Below, in pieces: positions 36,850 through 46,039 of a stretch of 64,000 nucleotides of DNA (its first letter is position 1; each line of letters opens with the position of its first letter). Where the stretch lies: NCBI RefSeq assembly GCF_900460065.1, contig NZ_UAVD01000039.1:186001-250000 (forward strand), given 5' to 3'. The position numbers were made by a program, and so were the translations under genes. The DNA is from Streptomyces griseus (GTDB lineage Bacteria > Actinomycetota > Actinomycetes > Streptomycetales > Streptomycetaceae). The notes below the pieces were generated by a model. The model was not told where the DNA came from. It searched no databases and saw only the letters and a list, made by a program, of their open reading frames with translations.

Positions 36850-39033
36850 ATGGCCCAGCAGCTGAGCCCGTCACCCCCGGTGCCCGGTGAGGGACATTCC
36901 CACCGGAGCGTCCTGGTGGCGATCGGAGCGCTGCTCCTCGGCATGCTGCTCGCGGCACTCGATCAGACCATCGTCTCCACGGCGCTCCCGACCATCGTCA
37001 GTGAGCTCGGCGGCCTCGACCACCTGTCCTGGGTGGTGACCGCCTACCTGCTGGCGGCCACCGCGGCGACCCCGCTGTGGGGCAAGCTCGGCGACCAGTA
37101 CGGCCGCAAGAGGCTGTTCCAGACCGCGATCGTGATCTTCCTGATCGGCTCCGCGCTCTGCGGCGTCGCCCAGAACATGCCCCAGCTGATCGGCTTCCGG
37201 GCCCTCCAGGGACTCGGCGGCGGCGGACTCATGGTGCTGTCGATGGCGATCGTCGGCGACCTCGTCACCCCGCGCGAACGCGGCAAGTACCAGGGCCTCT
37301 TCGGCGCGGTCTTCGGCGTGACGAGTGTCCTCGGGCCCCTCCTCGGCGGCTTCTTCACCGAACACCTCAGCTGGCGCTGGGTCTTCTACATCAACCTGCC
37401 GATCGGCATCGTCGCCCTGGTCGTCATCGCGGCCGTCCTGCACATCCCGGTCCGCCGCGAGAAGCACACCATCGACTACCTCGGCACCTTCCTCATCGCG
37501 GCCGTCGCCACCGCCCTGGTGCTCGTCGCCTCCCTCGGCGGTACGACCTGGGCCTGGAGCTCCCCGCAGATCATCGGGCTCGCGGTGCTCGCCGTCCTGC
37601 TGCTCGTCGCCTTCGTCGCCGTCGAGCGGCGCGCGGTCGAACCCGTACTGCCGCTGAAGCTCTTCCGGATCAGGACCTTCGCCCTCGTCGCCGTGATCAG
37701 CTTCGTCATCGGCTTCGCCATGTTCGGCGCGATGACCTACCTGCCGACCTTCCTCCAGGTGGTCCACGACATCACCCCGACGATGTCCGGCGTGCACATG
37801 CTGCCGATGGTGTTCGGTCTGCTGATCACCTCGACCGGCTCCGGCCAGATCGTCAGCCGCACCGGCCGCTGGAAGGTCTTCCCGATCCTGGGCACCGCGA
37901 TCACCGCCGTCGGACTGCTGCTGCTCCACCAGCTCGACGAGAACAGCTCGACCTGGCTGATGAGCGCCTTCTTCTTCGTCTTCGGCTCCGGTCTCGGTCT
38001 GGTGATGCAGGTCCTCGTCCTGGTCGCCCAGAACTCCGTCTCCTACGAGGACCTCGGCGTCGCCACCTCCGGCGTGACGTTCTTCCGCTCCATCGGCTCC
38101 GCGTTCGGCGTGGCGATCTTCGGCACGATCTTCGCCAACCGGCTGACCGGGCAGCTCACGGACGCGCTCGCCGGGCAGCCGCTGCCGCCGGGTGTCGACG
38201 CGGGACGGCTGGCCGCCGACCCCCGGGCCATCGGACAGCTGCCCGCCGACCTGCGGCCCGGCGTCCTCGGCGCGTACTCCACCTCCATCACCGACGTCTT
38301 CCTGTACGCCGTCCCGGTGGTCCTCCTGGCCTTCGTCCTCGCCTGGTTCCTCCGTGAGGACCGGCTCCGGGGCTCGGTGACCGCCCCCGACTCCAGTCAG
38401 ACGCTCGCCTCCAACCCCGTCGAGCGCTCCTCGTACGACGAGTGCGCCCGCGCCCTGTCGGTGCTCGCGACCAGGGAGGGCCGCCGGGAGATCTACGAGA
38501 AGATCACCGCGCGGGCGGGGTACGACCTGCTGCCCGCCGCCAGCTGGCTGCTCCTGCGGATCAAGCGCCACGGCACCGTCGAGCCGGCCCGGCTGGCCGA
38601 GACGGCGCCCGTGCCCCTGCACGTGATCACCGACGCGGCCCGGCAGGTCGAGGAACGCGGGCTGGCCCGCCGGGAGGGCCCGCAGATGATCCTCACCGAC
38701 ACCGGCGCCGAGGCCGTCGTCCGGCTCGCGCAGGCCCGCGAGGACTCCCTCGCCGAACTCCTCGGCGACTGGTGGGGGCCCGAACGCCCCACCGATCTGG
38801 TCAGACTCGTCAGCGAACTGACCGCCGAGGTCAGCGGTTCGACCAGGGAGCGCCCCCACTCCCCGGCGCCTCCCCGCGACCACGAGGCCCACCTGCGCCA
38901 GGACGAGCGCGAGGCCCAGGAGCGCCGCTTCGAGGAGGACGAGGTCCACGAGGGGCGATCCGACGACCGCGAGGCCCACGGCCGGGGCCCCGACGACCGC
39001 GGCGATCACGACAGCCGCCGCCCGCCGGCCTGA
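36850..39033 (+). CDS. MFS multidrug exporter fused to a winged-helix domain
   Basis: 727 residues. Residues 1-510 form a 14-helix DHA2 transporter: LDQTIVSTALPTI (motif D1), GKLGDQYGRKR (motif A) and RALQGLGGGGLM (motif B). Residues about 520-660 are a cytoplasmic MarR-like winged helix (LSVLATREGRREIYEKIT, then RIKRHGTVEPARLAETAPVP and ARREGPQMILTDTGAEAV). The final 60 residues are highly charged (Asp/Glu/His/Arg) and disordered. MFS-MarR fusions occur in actinobacteria and may couple export to DNA binding or sense substrate. ATG 36850 has GAGGAGAC upstream. No separate regulator is adjacent. Confidence 0.92.
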   Translation: MAQQLSPSPPVPGEGHSHRSVLVAIGALLLGMLLAALDQTIVSTALPTIVSELGGLDHLSWVVTAYLLAATAATPLWGKLGDQYGRKRLFQTAIVIFLIGSALCGVAQNMPQLIGFRALQGLGGGGLMVLSMAIVGDLVTPRERGKYQGLFGAVFGVTSVLGPLLGGFFTEHLSWRWVFYINLPIGIVALVVIAAVLHIPVRREKHTIDYLGTFLIAAVATALVLVASLGGTTWAWSSPQIIGLAVLAVLLLVAFVAVERRAVEPVLPLKLFRIRTFALVAVISFVIGFAMFGAMTYLPTFLQVVHDITPTMSGVHMLPMVFGLLITSTGSGQIVSRTGRWKVFPILGTAITAVGLLLLHQLDENSSTWLMSAFFFVFGSGLGLVMQVLVLVAQNSVSYEDLGVATSGVTFFRSIGSAFGVAIFGTIFANRLTGQLTDALAGQPLPPGVDAGRLAADPRAIGQLPADLRPGVLGAYSTSITDVFLYAVPVVLLAFVLAWFLREDRLRGSVTAPDSSQTLASNPVERSSYDECARALSVLATREGRREIYEKITARAGYDLLPAASWLLLRIKRHGTVEPARLAETAPVPLHVITDAARQVEERGLARREGPQMILTDTGAEAVVRLAQAREDSLAELLGDWWGPERPTDLVRLVSELTAEVSGSTRERPHSPAPPRDHEAHLRQDEREAQERRFEEDEVHEGRSDDREAHGRGPDDRGDHDSRRPPA

Positions 39034-39091
39034 GCCCCGGCGCGACGTCCGCGCCCGGGCCCGAGCCCCCGCCGGCGGGCCGGACGCCGCG

Positions 39092-39589
39092 TCACAGCTC
39101 CTTGGCGAACCAGTGCTCCGCGTACTGATTGCGCCGGTGGAACGCCGGTACCTCCCGGTACCCGTGCTTCGCGTACAGCCCGCGCGCCTCGACCAGATCG
39201 CCACGGGTGTCCAGGCGCAGCAGCGTTACGCCGTACGCCCTCGCCTCCTCCTCCACCGCGGCCAGCAGCAGCCCGCCGCCGCCCGTGCCCCGGAACGCCG
39301 GGCGCACGTACACCCGCGTCAGCTCCGCGGTGCCCGGACCGGCCGCCTCCGTGAGCAGCAGCCCGGCGCAGCCCGCCGCCTCGTTCCCGTACCGGCCGAC
39401 GACGAACCGCCCGGTCGGCGGTGCGAGGAGGTCCGCCCCGTCGCCGTCGAGCCCGTCGTCGACCTCCGCGGCGGTCGCGGGCCGCCGCCAGTAACGGCCG
39501 GCGACCTCGTCGTAGTAGTCACGACGCAGGGCGTACGCGTCGGGGGAGTCGAATCGTTCGGCGGCCACGGTCCAGGTCATGTGCGGCAT
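39092..39589 (-). CDS. GNAT family N-acetyltransferase
   Basis: 165 residues from ATG 39589, or 162 from ATG 39580 (MTWTVAAERF), which is the more usual family start. LTRVYVRPAFRGTGGGGLLLAAVEEEARAYGV, represented by RVYVRPAFRGTGGGGLLL, is the acetyl-CoA motif A. YAKHGYREVPAF is the motif B end. The acceptor is unknown. It is divergent from the serpin gene with 71 bases between. Confidence 0.88.
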   Translation of the reverse strand: MPHMTWTVAAERFDSPDAYALRRDYYDEVAGRYWRRPATAAEVDDGLDGDGADLLAPPTGRFVVGRYGNEAAGCAGLLLTEAAGPGTAELTRVYVRPAFRGTGGGGLLLAAVEEEARAYGVTLLRLDTRGDLVEARGLYAKHGYREVPAFHRRNQYAEHWFAKEL

Positions 39590-39660
39590 TCTTGCTGCCG
39601 CACGACCGAACGACGACGCGATTTTCCTGTGACGACGCGCTTGACCTGTAGGGGGCAGCA

Positions 39661-40815
39661 GTGACCGACGTGTCCGCGACCGCGACCGGCTCCACGACCA
39701 CGACGAGGACCACCGGAGCCGTTCAGCGCCTCGCCGAGCGGTGGATACGGGACGGCCTGGCGGCGGGCGAGGGCCCGGACGGAACGGGGAAGGGCACCGG
39801 CTTCGTGTGCTCGCCCGCCGGACTCTGGCTGGCCCTGGCCGCCGTGGCCGCAGGTGCGCGCCGCGCGACCGCGGCCGAACTGCGGTCCCTCCTCGGCACC
39901 GCGGACCGGGAGGCCGCGCCGGCCGTCACGGCGCTGTCCCGCGCGCTGGCCGGGACCGGGGCGCTGGGCGTGGCCACCCGGGTCTGGAGCCGGGTGCCGG
40001 TCTTTCCCGCGTTCCAGGAGGCGCTGCCGGACGTCCGCTTCGACCCGATGGAGCCGGCGGCCGTCGACGCCTGGGTCCGCGAGGCCACCGGAGGGCTGAT
40101 CGAACGGCTGCCGCTGGAGATCACCGACGAGACCCTGCTCGCGCTGGTCAACGTCCTGGCGCTGAAGGCCCGCTGGGAGAAGCCGTTCGAGGCCTGGCGG
40201 ACCGAGGACCTGCCGTTCACCGACGCGGCGGGAAAGGTCGGCACGGTGCCGACCATGGGCAAGGACGTGCCGCCGGCCGACGCCTGGACGGTCGGCGGGG
40301 CCCACGTCGTCGAGCTGCGCTGCGCGACGGAACCGGGCGGCGGCACCGGGGCCCGCGTCCGCCTCGTCCTGGGGGAGCCGGGGGCCGGGGCCGGCCGGGT
40401 GCTGCCGCTGGGCTGGGCGCCCCGGGCCGCGGGCGCCCCCCTGGACGCCGACCGGGTGACCATCGCGCTGCCGCGCCTCGGCCTGCGCACCCGGGTGCCC
40501 GTCACCGAGCACCTGCCCGCCCTCGGCGTACGCCTGGCGACCTCCGACGACGCCGACTTCTCCGGCCTCTCGCCGCGCGCCCTCGCCATCTCCGACGTGG
40601 TCCAGGAGGCCGTGCTGAAGATCGCCGAGGAGGGCGTGGAGGCCGCGGCCGTCACGGTGGTCGCCATGGCCCCGGCGGGCGCCGCACCCCGGCCGCGGCG
40701 GGTGCACCACATCGCCTTCGACCGCCCCTTCGGCGTCGTCGTACTGGCCGGGACCGAGGACACCCCGCTGTTCGCCGCCTGGCAGGCCGCGGCCCCCACC
40801 GACCCGAACGGCTGA
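39661..40815 (+). CDS. Serpin family protein
   Basis: 384 residues, the size of a full serpin core. Recognisable elements are SPAGLWLALAAVAAGARRAT (the N-terminal helix with SP-x-S-like pattern), LVNVLALKARWEKPF (strand s3A, N-A-x-x-F-K-x-x-W type), LKIAEEGVEAAAVTVV (about residues 319-334, the reactive-loop hinge E-E-G-x-E-A-A-A) and the C-terminal FDRPFGVVVLAGTEDTPLF. The small hinge residues indicate an inhibitory serpin. No signal peptide, so it would act inside the cell unless released. Serpins are unusual but known in Streptomyces. The target protease is not deducible. Confidence 0.88.
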   Translation: MTDVSATATGSTTTTRTTGAVQRLAERWIRDGLAAGEGPDGTGKGTGFVCSPAGLWLALAAVAAGARRATAAELRSLLGTADREAAPAVTALSRALAGTGALGVATRVWSRVPVFPAFQEALPDVRFDPMEPAAVDAWVREATGGLIERLPLEITDETLLALVNVLALKARWEKPFEAWRTEDLPFTDAAGKVGTVPTMGKDVPPADAWTVGGAHVVELRCATEPGGGTGARVRLVLGEPGAGAGRVLPLGWAPRAAGAPLDADRVTIALPRLGLRTRVPVTEHLPALGVRLATSDDADFSGLSPRALAISDVVQEAVLKIAEEGVEAAAVTVVAMAPAGAAPRPRRVHHIAFDRPFGVVVLAGTEDTPLFAAWQAAAPTDPNG

Positions 40816-40962
40816 GCCCCGCCGGCGGCCCCCGCCATCCCCACGAACGACTTCTTCCGACCGAAGCAGGATGACAGTCAGGCAAAGAGGGGGTTGATTG
40901 TGTCTACCTCGTAGGGCAATGCGAGGCTTCATCCGGCATGGCCCCACTCGAAGGGGCGATGC

Positions 40963-43062
40963 ATGGAACGGTGGGAGGGTCGGCGCAGCGTGGTGAATGC
41001 GGATCACAGTGTGCGCGGTGACGCGGCGACGGACGCGGGAGGGAGGACCGGACTGATCCGGGCCCTGCTCTGGCTGGTCGTGGCCGTGCTGGCGGTACGG
41101 CAGGTGGCGGTGGTGCTCCGGCGGCCACCGGGGGAACGACTCCTCGATCTGGAGACCTGGATCGGGGAGAACGGCGTCCTGCGCGTGACGGGCTCGCTGT
41201 ACGACGGCGGACGGTTCACCGGCACGCCCTTCGCCGGGCTGGTCCTGAAACCCCTCACCGCTTCGTCCCAGGGCGCCCAGGAGGCCCTGGGCGTCGCGTG
41301 GACGGTCGGGTCCCTGCTGCTCGTCGTCGCCCTGGGCCTCGTCGCGGCCCGGGCCCTGCCCTCACCGGTGAGCCGCCGGGCGGCCCTGTTCGCGGCCCCC
41401 GTCGCGATCGGGCTGCTCCTGCTGTCGCTGCCGGTCCGCAACGCCCTGCACCTGGGCCAGACCAGCGTCCTGCCCGTCCTGCTGGTGCTCCTGGCCTGCT
41501 GCGTCGTCCGGGAGCACCGGGTGGCGGGCGTCCTCGTCGGTCTCGCCGCCGCCTTCCAGCCGGTGCTGCTGGTCTTCGCCGCCCTGCTCTGGCTGACCGG
41601 CAGACGGCAGGCGTCGCTGAGCGCGGGCGTGACCTTCGCCCTCGCCACGGCCGCGGCCTGGGCGGCGGCCCCGAAGGACTCGTTGACGTACTGGGTGCAC
41701 CACTTCGCGGGCGCCGGACTGGGGGAGCGGCCGGACAGCCTCGCCAACCAGTCCCTGCACGGGGCGCTGCTCAGGCTCGGCCTCGAAGGCCCCGTGGAGA
41801 TCGCCCTGTTCCTGGTGGTCTCCGCCGCCGTCGTGGTCGTCGGCATGCGGCGCGCGGTGCGGTACGCGCAGGACGGGCAACTCCTCCTCGCGGTGGCCGT
41901 GACCGGCTGTGTCGCGGTCGCCGTCTCGCCGGCCGCCTGGCAGCACCAACTGCTCTGGGTGCTCCTCGCGGTCGTCGGCAGGGTCGGCAAGCGGGCCTCC
42001 GACCGGCTGGTCTGGCCGTCCGTGGTGCTGCTGGTCGTCACCCTGCCGGGCACGATGCTGCTGCCGAACATCGAGGCGCTGTTCCCGGTCCGCGACAACG
42101 TGCTGCTCCTCGTGGCGCTCGGCGCTGCCTGCCTCGCCCCGTTCGTGCCGCGCACCTCGCCGTACTGGCAGCACCCGGTCCCCACCGACTACGCCAAGCC
42201 GGTCGCGGCGCGCTGGAGACGCGTGCCGCTCCTGCCGTTCTGGCGCCGGGTCCTCACCCGCCCCAACCTGCTGCTGGAACTCCTGCTCATCCGGGTCGTC
42301 TACGACGCCTACGCCCAGGTCCGTCTCGCCGCCAGGGCGGGCCGCCCGCTAGCCGAGGAGCACGGCCGGCAGATCCACGCCATCGAGCAGTGGCTGCACA
42401 TCGACATCGAGCACTGGGTCAACCACACGGTCGTGCAGATCACCTGGCTGCGTGAGTTCTTCGACTACTACTACTCCACGTTCCACTTCATCGTCCCGCT
42501 GACGATCCTCGGCGTGCTGTACGCGCGCCGCCCCGCCGACTACCGCTGGGTCCGCTCGTCCATCGGCTTCGCGACCCTGCTCGCGCTCGTCGGCTTCTGG
42601 CTCTACCCGCTGGCCCCGCCCCGGCTCATGCCCGGCCTCGGCTTCATCGACACCGTCCACGGGGTGCAGGACTTCGCGAAGCCCGACTACGGGACCCTGA
42701 CCACCGTCACCAACCAGTACGCGGCGATGCCGTCGCTGCACTTCGGCTGGTCGCTGTGGTGCGGTGTGGTGATCGTGATGCTGGCCCCGAGGCTCTGGAT
42801 GAAGGCGCTCGGCCTGCTGCACCCGATCTTCACGATCGCCGCGATCGTGGCCACCGCCAACCACTGGGTGCTCGACGCGGCCGGCGGCGCACTCGTCGTG
42901 GCGATGGGCTTCGGGCTGACGTATCTGCTGTCGGGGCCGCGGAGGCTGGTCGACGAGGAGCGGGAAGCGCCGGCGGAGCCCGCCGGGCCCCCGCCGGTGG
43001 AACCCGCGGCCGGCCGGTCGGAGCCCGTACCGGCCGGGAAAGCGGCCGCGAGCGGCACGTAG
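40963..43062 (+). CDS. Bifunctional GT87-type glycosyltransferase / PAP2-like protein
   Basis: 699 residues. The first 400 residues are a GT87-like polyprenyl-phosphate mannosyltransferase (PimE type) with many helices, including TSVLPVLLVLLACCV and NQSLHGALLRLGL. The C-terminal part (about 440-665) is an inositol-phosphotransferase/PAP2 domain: YAAMPSLHFGWSL (about 585, motif P-S-x-H) and ATANHWVLDAAGGALV (about 630, motif with H and D). Such fusions are expected to make or modify glycophospholipids in the envelope. ATG 40963 follows AAGGGG. An acidic Pro-rich tail ends it. Confidence 0.9.
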   Translation: MERWEGRRSVVNADHSVRGDAATDAGGRTGLIRALLWLVVAVLAVRQVAVVLRRPPGERLLDLETWIGENGVLRVTGSLYDGGRFTGTPFAGLVLKPLTASSQGAQEALGVAWTVGSLLLVVALGLVAARALPSPVSRRAALFAAPVAIGLLLLSLPVRNALHLGQTSVLPVLLVLLACCVVREHRVAGVLVGLAAAFQPVLLVFAALLWLTGRRQASLSAGVTFALATAAAWAAAPKDSLTYWVHHFAGAGLGERPDSLANQSLHGALLRLGLEGPVEIALFLVVSAAVVVVGMRRAVRYAQDGQLLLAVAVTGCVAVAVSPAAWQHQLLWVLLAVVGRVGKRASDRLVWPSVVLLVVTLPGTMLLPNIEALFPVRDNVLLLVALGAACLAPFVPRTSPYWQHPVPTDYAKPVAARWRRVPLLPFWRRVLTRPNLLLELLLIRVVYDAYAQVRLAARAGRPLAEEHGRQIHAIEQWLHIDIEHWVNHTVVQITWLREFFDYYYSTFHFIVPLTILGVLYARRPADYRWVRSSIGFATLLALVGFWLYPLAPPRLMPGLGFIDTVHGVQDFAKPDYGTLTTVTNQYAAMPSLHFGWSLWCGVVIVMLAPRLWMKALGLLHPIFTIAAIVATANHWVLDAAGGALVVAMGFGLTYLLSGPRRLVDEEREAPAEPAGPPPVEPAAGRSEPVPAGKAAASGT

Positions 43063-43089
43063 GCGCGTCCGGGCGCGCGGGAGCTGCCC

Positions 43090-43129
43090 AAGGGCCCCCG
43101 GGACGGTGAACGTCGCCCCGGGGGCCCTT
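43090..43129. terminator. Terminator between GT87/PAP2 and P450 genes
   Basis: AAGGGCCCCCGGG (43090-43102) pairs with CCCGGGGGCCCTT (43117-43129). The flanking CTGCC/GGCAG extends the stem. It sits between convergent genes. Confidence 0.85.
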
Positions 43130-43210
43130 CGGCAGGGATCGCCGCGTCCCGCCATGGCCCGCCCGCCGCGTCCGCCCCGCCACCCGGACGGGCGCGGCGG
43201 GCGGCCGGTG

Positions 43211-44461
43211 TCAGGCGGCGGCCGTGGTCACCCGGAGCTCCTTGATCCCGTTGAGCCAGGCCGAGCGCAGCCGCCGCGGGTCCTCCAGGAGCCGCAGGTC
43301 CGGCAGCACGTCGGCGATGGCGTTGAAGATCAGGTCGATCTCCATCACGGCCAGCGACTTGCCCAGACAGAAGTGCGGGCCGCCGCCGCCGAACCCGAGG
43401 TGCGGGTTGGGGTCGCGGGTGATGTCGAACGCCTCCGGAGCGTCGAAGACCTCGGGGTCGTTGTTGGCGGAGGAGTAGAACAGCCCCACCCGCTCGCCCT
43501 TCCGGATCCGCTGACCGCCCAGCTCCACGTCCTGGGTGGCGGTGCGCTGGAAGGAGACGACCGGGGTCGCCCAGCGCACGATCTCCTCGGCCGTGGTCTT
43601 CGGGCGCTCCCGCTTGTAGAGCTCCCACTGCTCGGGGTGGGTGAGGAAGGCGTGCATGCCGTGGCTGATCGCGTTGCGGGTCGTCTCGTTCCCGGCCACC
43701 GCGAGCAGGATCACGAAGAACCCGAACTCGTCGGAGGACAGGTTGCCCTCGCCCTCCGCCGCGACCAACTGGCTCACGATGTCCTGGGCCGGGCACTCCT
43801 TGCGGGCCGCCGCCAGGTTCATCGAGTACGCCACGATCTCCATCGCCGCCTCGGCGCCGACCTCCTCGGTGATCGCGTACTCCGGATCGTCGTACGCGGC
43901 CATCTTGTTGGACCAGTCGAAGATCTTCGAACGGTCCTCCTGCGGTACGCCGATGAGCTCGGCGATGGCCTGGAGCGGGAGCTCCACCGCGATGTCGGTC
44001 ACGAAGTCGAAGGAGCCGTGGGCGTCGGCGGACGCCTGGGCGGTCCCGACGATGGAGCGGGCCCGGGAGCGCAGGGCCGCCTCCAGGGAGCGCACCGCGC
44101 GCGGGGTGAAACCGCGCTGGACGATCTGGCGGACCCGGGTGTGCTCCGGCGGATCCATGTTCAGCATGATCAGCTTCTGGACGTCGATCTGGTCGCGGCT
44201 GATCGTCTCGTTGAAGCGGATGACGGCGGTGTTGGTGTTCGAGGAGAACAGCTCGGGGTGCGTGGAGACGTACTTGACGTCCGCGTGACGGGTGACGGCC
44301 CAGTAGCCCTCGTCGCCGAACCCGGAGATGTTGCGGGGCTGGGTGCACCACCAGACCGGCGCGGTCTCCCGCATCAGCGCGAACTCCGGGTGCGGCACGC
44401 GGGACTGGAGGAGGTCGGGATCGGTGAAGTCGAACCCGTCGGGCAGATGGGGGCAGCGCAT
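43211..44461 (-). CDS. cyp125: Cytochrome P450, CYP125 family-like
   Basis: 416 residues from ATG 44461, with GGAGAGG upstream. The start (CPHLPDGFDFTDPDL) and segments VQKLIMLNMDPPEHTRVRQI, RGFTPRAV and QAIAELIGVPQEDRSKIFDWSN follow Mycobacterium tuberculosis CYP125A1, the sterol C26/27 monooxygenase. The I helix is VAGNETTRNAI (about residues 252-262), the E-x-x-R motif EIVRWATPV, and the heme loop FGGGGPHFCLGKSLA with Cys about 363. It is divergent from the FadA5-like thiolase, the same pairing as in M. tuberculosis (Rv3545c/Rv3546). KstR-type motifs lie between them. The natural substrate in this organism is unproven. Confidence 0.9.
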   Translation of the reverse strand: MRCPHLPDGFDFTDPDLLQSRVPHPEFALMRETAPVWWCTQPRNISGFGDEGYWAVTRHADVKYVSTHPELFSSNTNTAVIRFNETISRDQIDVQKLIMLNMDPPEHTRVRQIVQRGFTPRAVRSLEAALRSRARSIVGTAQASADAHGSFDFVTDIAVELPLQAIAELIGVPQEDRSKIFDWSNKMAAYDDPEYAITEEVGAEAAMEIVAYSMNLAAARKECPAQDIVSQLVAAEGEGNLSSDEFGFFVILLAVAGNETTRNAISHGMHAFLTHPEQWELYKRERPKTTAEEIVRWATPVVSFQRTATQDVELGGQRIRKGERVGLFYSSANNDPEVFDAPEAFDITRDPNPHLGFGGGGPHFCLGKSLAVMEIDLIFNAIADVLPDLRLLEDPRRLRSAWLNGIKELRVTTAAA

Positions 44462-44551
44462 GGGCACCTCTCCACTCCGGAACTGTCGGCGAACCGTCCG
44501 ACGGTCACGGCCGCGACTGTCTGACGCTCCATCAGAAGTAGCCCGCAAGGT

Positions 44552-44565
44552 AGTAACGAGTTCTA
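44552..44565. promoter_or_regulatory. KstR-type operator motif (cyp125 side)
   Basis: AGTAACGAGTTCTA matches the KstR consensus TnnAACnnGTTnnA except at the first base. It lies 90 bases upstream of the P450 start in the shared region. Confidence 0.6.
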
Positions 44566-44723
44566 CAAGTGGCAAGAGGCGTGGCCGGATCCACCGCCTC
44601 CGGGGCCGGAGCGGCCCCGACGCCGGGCCCGGAACGGCCCGGGGAACGCCGGAGGGGGCGCACGCGCGGTGCGTGCACGCCCCTTGCGCAGCCGGGTCGC
44701 CGTCACGAGACTGCTAGCAGAAC

Positions 44724-44737
44724 TAGAACGCGTACTA
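44724..44737. promoter_or_regulatory. KstR-type operator motif (fadA5 side)
   Basis: TAGAACGCGTACTA matches TnnAACnnGTTnnA with one change (GTT to GTA). It is embedded in a longer inverted repeat, GAACTAG and CTAGTTC around an 8-base centre. It lies 59 bases before the thiolase start. Confidence 0.65.
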
Positions 44738-44795
44738 GTTCCTTCCGTCGGGCGCCGGGACGCCCCCTGCGGAAGCGCGAGGAGAGGACGAGCTC

Positions 44796-45974
44796 ATGGC
44801 CGCGGAACCCGTCATCGTCGAAGCCGTACGCACCCCCATCGGCAGGCGCGGAGGCGCACTCGCCAATCTGCACCCCGCCTATCTGCTGGGCGAGACCTAC
44901 CGTGAACTTCTCGGCCGCACCGGCATCCAGGCCGACTGCGTCGAACAGATCGTCGGCGGCACCGTCACCCACGCCGGTGAGCAGTCCATGAACCCGGCCC
45001 GCAACGCCTGGCTGACCGTGGGACTGCCCTACGAGACCGCCGCCACCACCGTCGACTGCCAGTGCGGCTCCTCGCAGCAGGCCTCCCACATGGTCGCCAA
45101 CATGGTGGCCGCCGGAGTCATCGACGTGGGCATCAGCTGCGGCGTCGAGGCGATGTCCCGGGTGCCGCTCGGCAGCGGCTCCAAGCACGGCCCCGGAAAG
45201 CCCTGGCCCGACGAGTGGAACGTCGACCTGCCCAACCAGTTCGAGGCGGCCGAGCGCATCGCCCGCAAGCGCGGTCTGACCCGCGAGCGGGTCGACGCGC
45301 TCGGCCTGCTCTCCCAGCAGCGGGCGGCCGCCGCCTGGGCGGAGGAGCGCTTCAAACGCGAGACGTACGCCGTCCAGGTCCCGACCACCGAGGAGGAGCA
45401 GGCGGCCGGCCAGGGCATGTGGCGGCTCGTCGACCGGGACGAGGGGCTGCGCGACACCTCGATGGAGGCGCTCGCCGGGCTGAAGGCCGTCATGCCGAGC
45501 GCGATCCACACCGCCGGGAACTCCTCGCAGATATCGGACGGGGCCTGCGCGATCATGTGGTCCTCCAAGCGCATGGCGCGGGCCCTGAAGCTCAAGCCCC
45601 GGGCCCGGATCGTGGCCCAGGCCCTCGTCGGTTCCGACCCGCACTTCCACCTGGACGGACCGATCGACGCGACCCGGGCGGTGCTCGGCAAGGCGGGCAT
45701 GAGCCTGCGCGACATCGACCTCGTCGAGATCAACGAGGCGTTCGCGTCGGTGGTGCTGAGCTGGGCGCAGGAGTTCGAGGCGGACCTCGACGGCCTGGAG
45801 AAGGTCAACGTCAACGGCGGCGCGATCGCCCTGGGCCACCCGGTCGGAGCCACGGGCGCCCGGCTGATCACCACGGCCCTGCACGAGCTGGAACGCCGGG
45901 ACAAGGAGTTCGCGCTCATCACGATGTGCGCGGGAGGGGCCCTGGCGACGGGCACGATCATCCAGCGGCTGTGA
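44796..45974 (+). CDS. fadA5: Steroid 3-ketoacyl-CoA thiolase, FadA5-like
   Basis: 392 residues. TTVDCQCGSSQQ (about residues 86-97) holds the acyl-accepting cysteine. NEAFASVVLSWA, NGGAIALGHPVG and MCAGGALATG (C-terminal His and Cys) complete a thiolase. Segments such as EAMSRVPLGS, DLPNQFEAAERIA, HTAGNSSQISDGA and ARIVAQALVG track M. tuberculosis FadA5, which cleaves 3-keto steroid-side-chain CoA esters to acetyl-CoA. It is divergent from the CYP125-like gene, with KstR motifs between. FadA5 partners (FadE, Hsd4) are absent from the window. ATG 44796 follows GAGGAC. Confidence 0.88.
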   Translation: MAAEPVIVEAVRTPIGRRGGALANLHPAYLLGETYRELLGRTGIQADCVEQIVGGTVTHAGEQSMNPARNAWLTVGLPYETAATTVDCQCGSSQQASHMVANMVAAGVIDVGISCGVEAMSRVPLGSGSKHGPGKPWPDEWNVDLPNQFEAAERIARKRGLTRERVDALGLLSQQRAAAAWAEERFKRETYAVQVPTTEEEQAAGQGMWRLVDRDEGLRDTSMEALAGLKAVMPSAIHTAGNSSQISDGACAIMWSSKRMARALKLKPRARIVAQALVGSDPHFHLDGPIDATRAVLGKAGMSLRDIDLVEINEAFASVVLSWAQEFEADLDGLEKVNVNGGAIALGHPVGATGARLITTALHELERRDKEFALITMCAGGALATGTIIQRL

Positions 45975-45976
45975 GC

Positions 45977-46039
45977 AGGTCCTGTCGTCACACAGCCGCC
46001 TGCCCCGCGGGCGACGACGGCAGTTCGACGACAGGGCCT
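45977..46039. repeat. Bidirectional hairpin of the 8436 family
   Basis: AGGTCCTGTCGTC (45977-45989) pairs with GACGACAGGGCCT (46027-46039), leaving a GC-rich insert of about 37 bases. The end sequences (AGGTCCTGTCGTC, GTTCGACGACAGG) match the reverse complement of the hairpin at 8436-8500. It lies between the convergent thiolase and ECF genes and overlaps the S-component stop codon, so it probably ends both transcripts. Confidence 0.65.
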
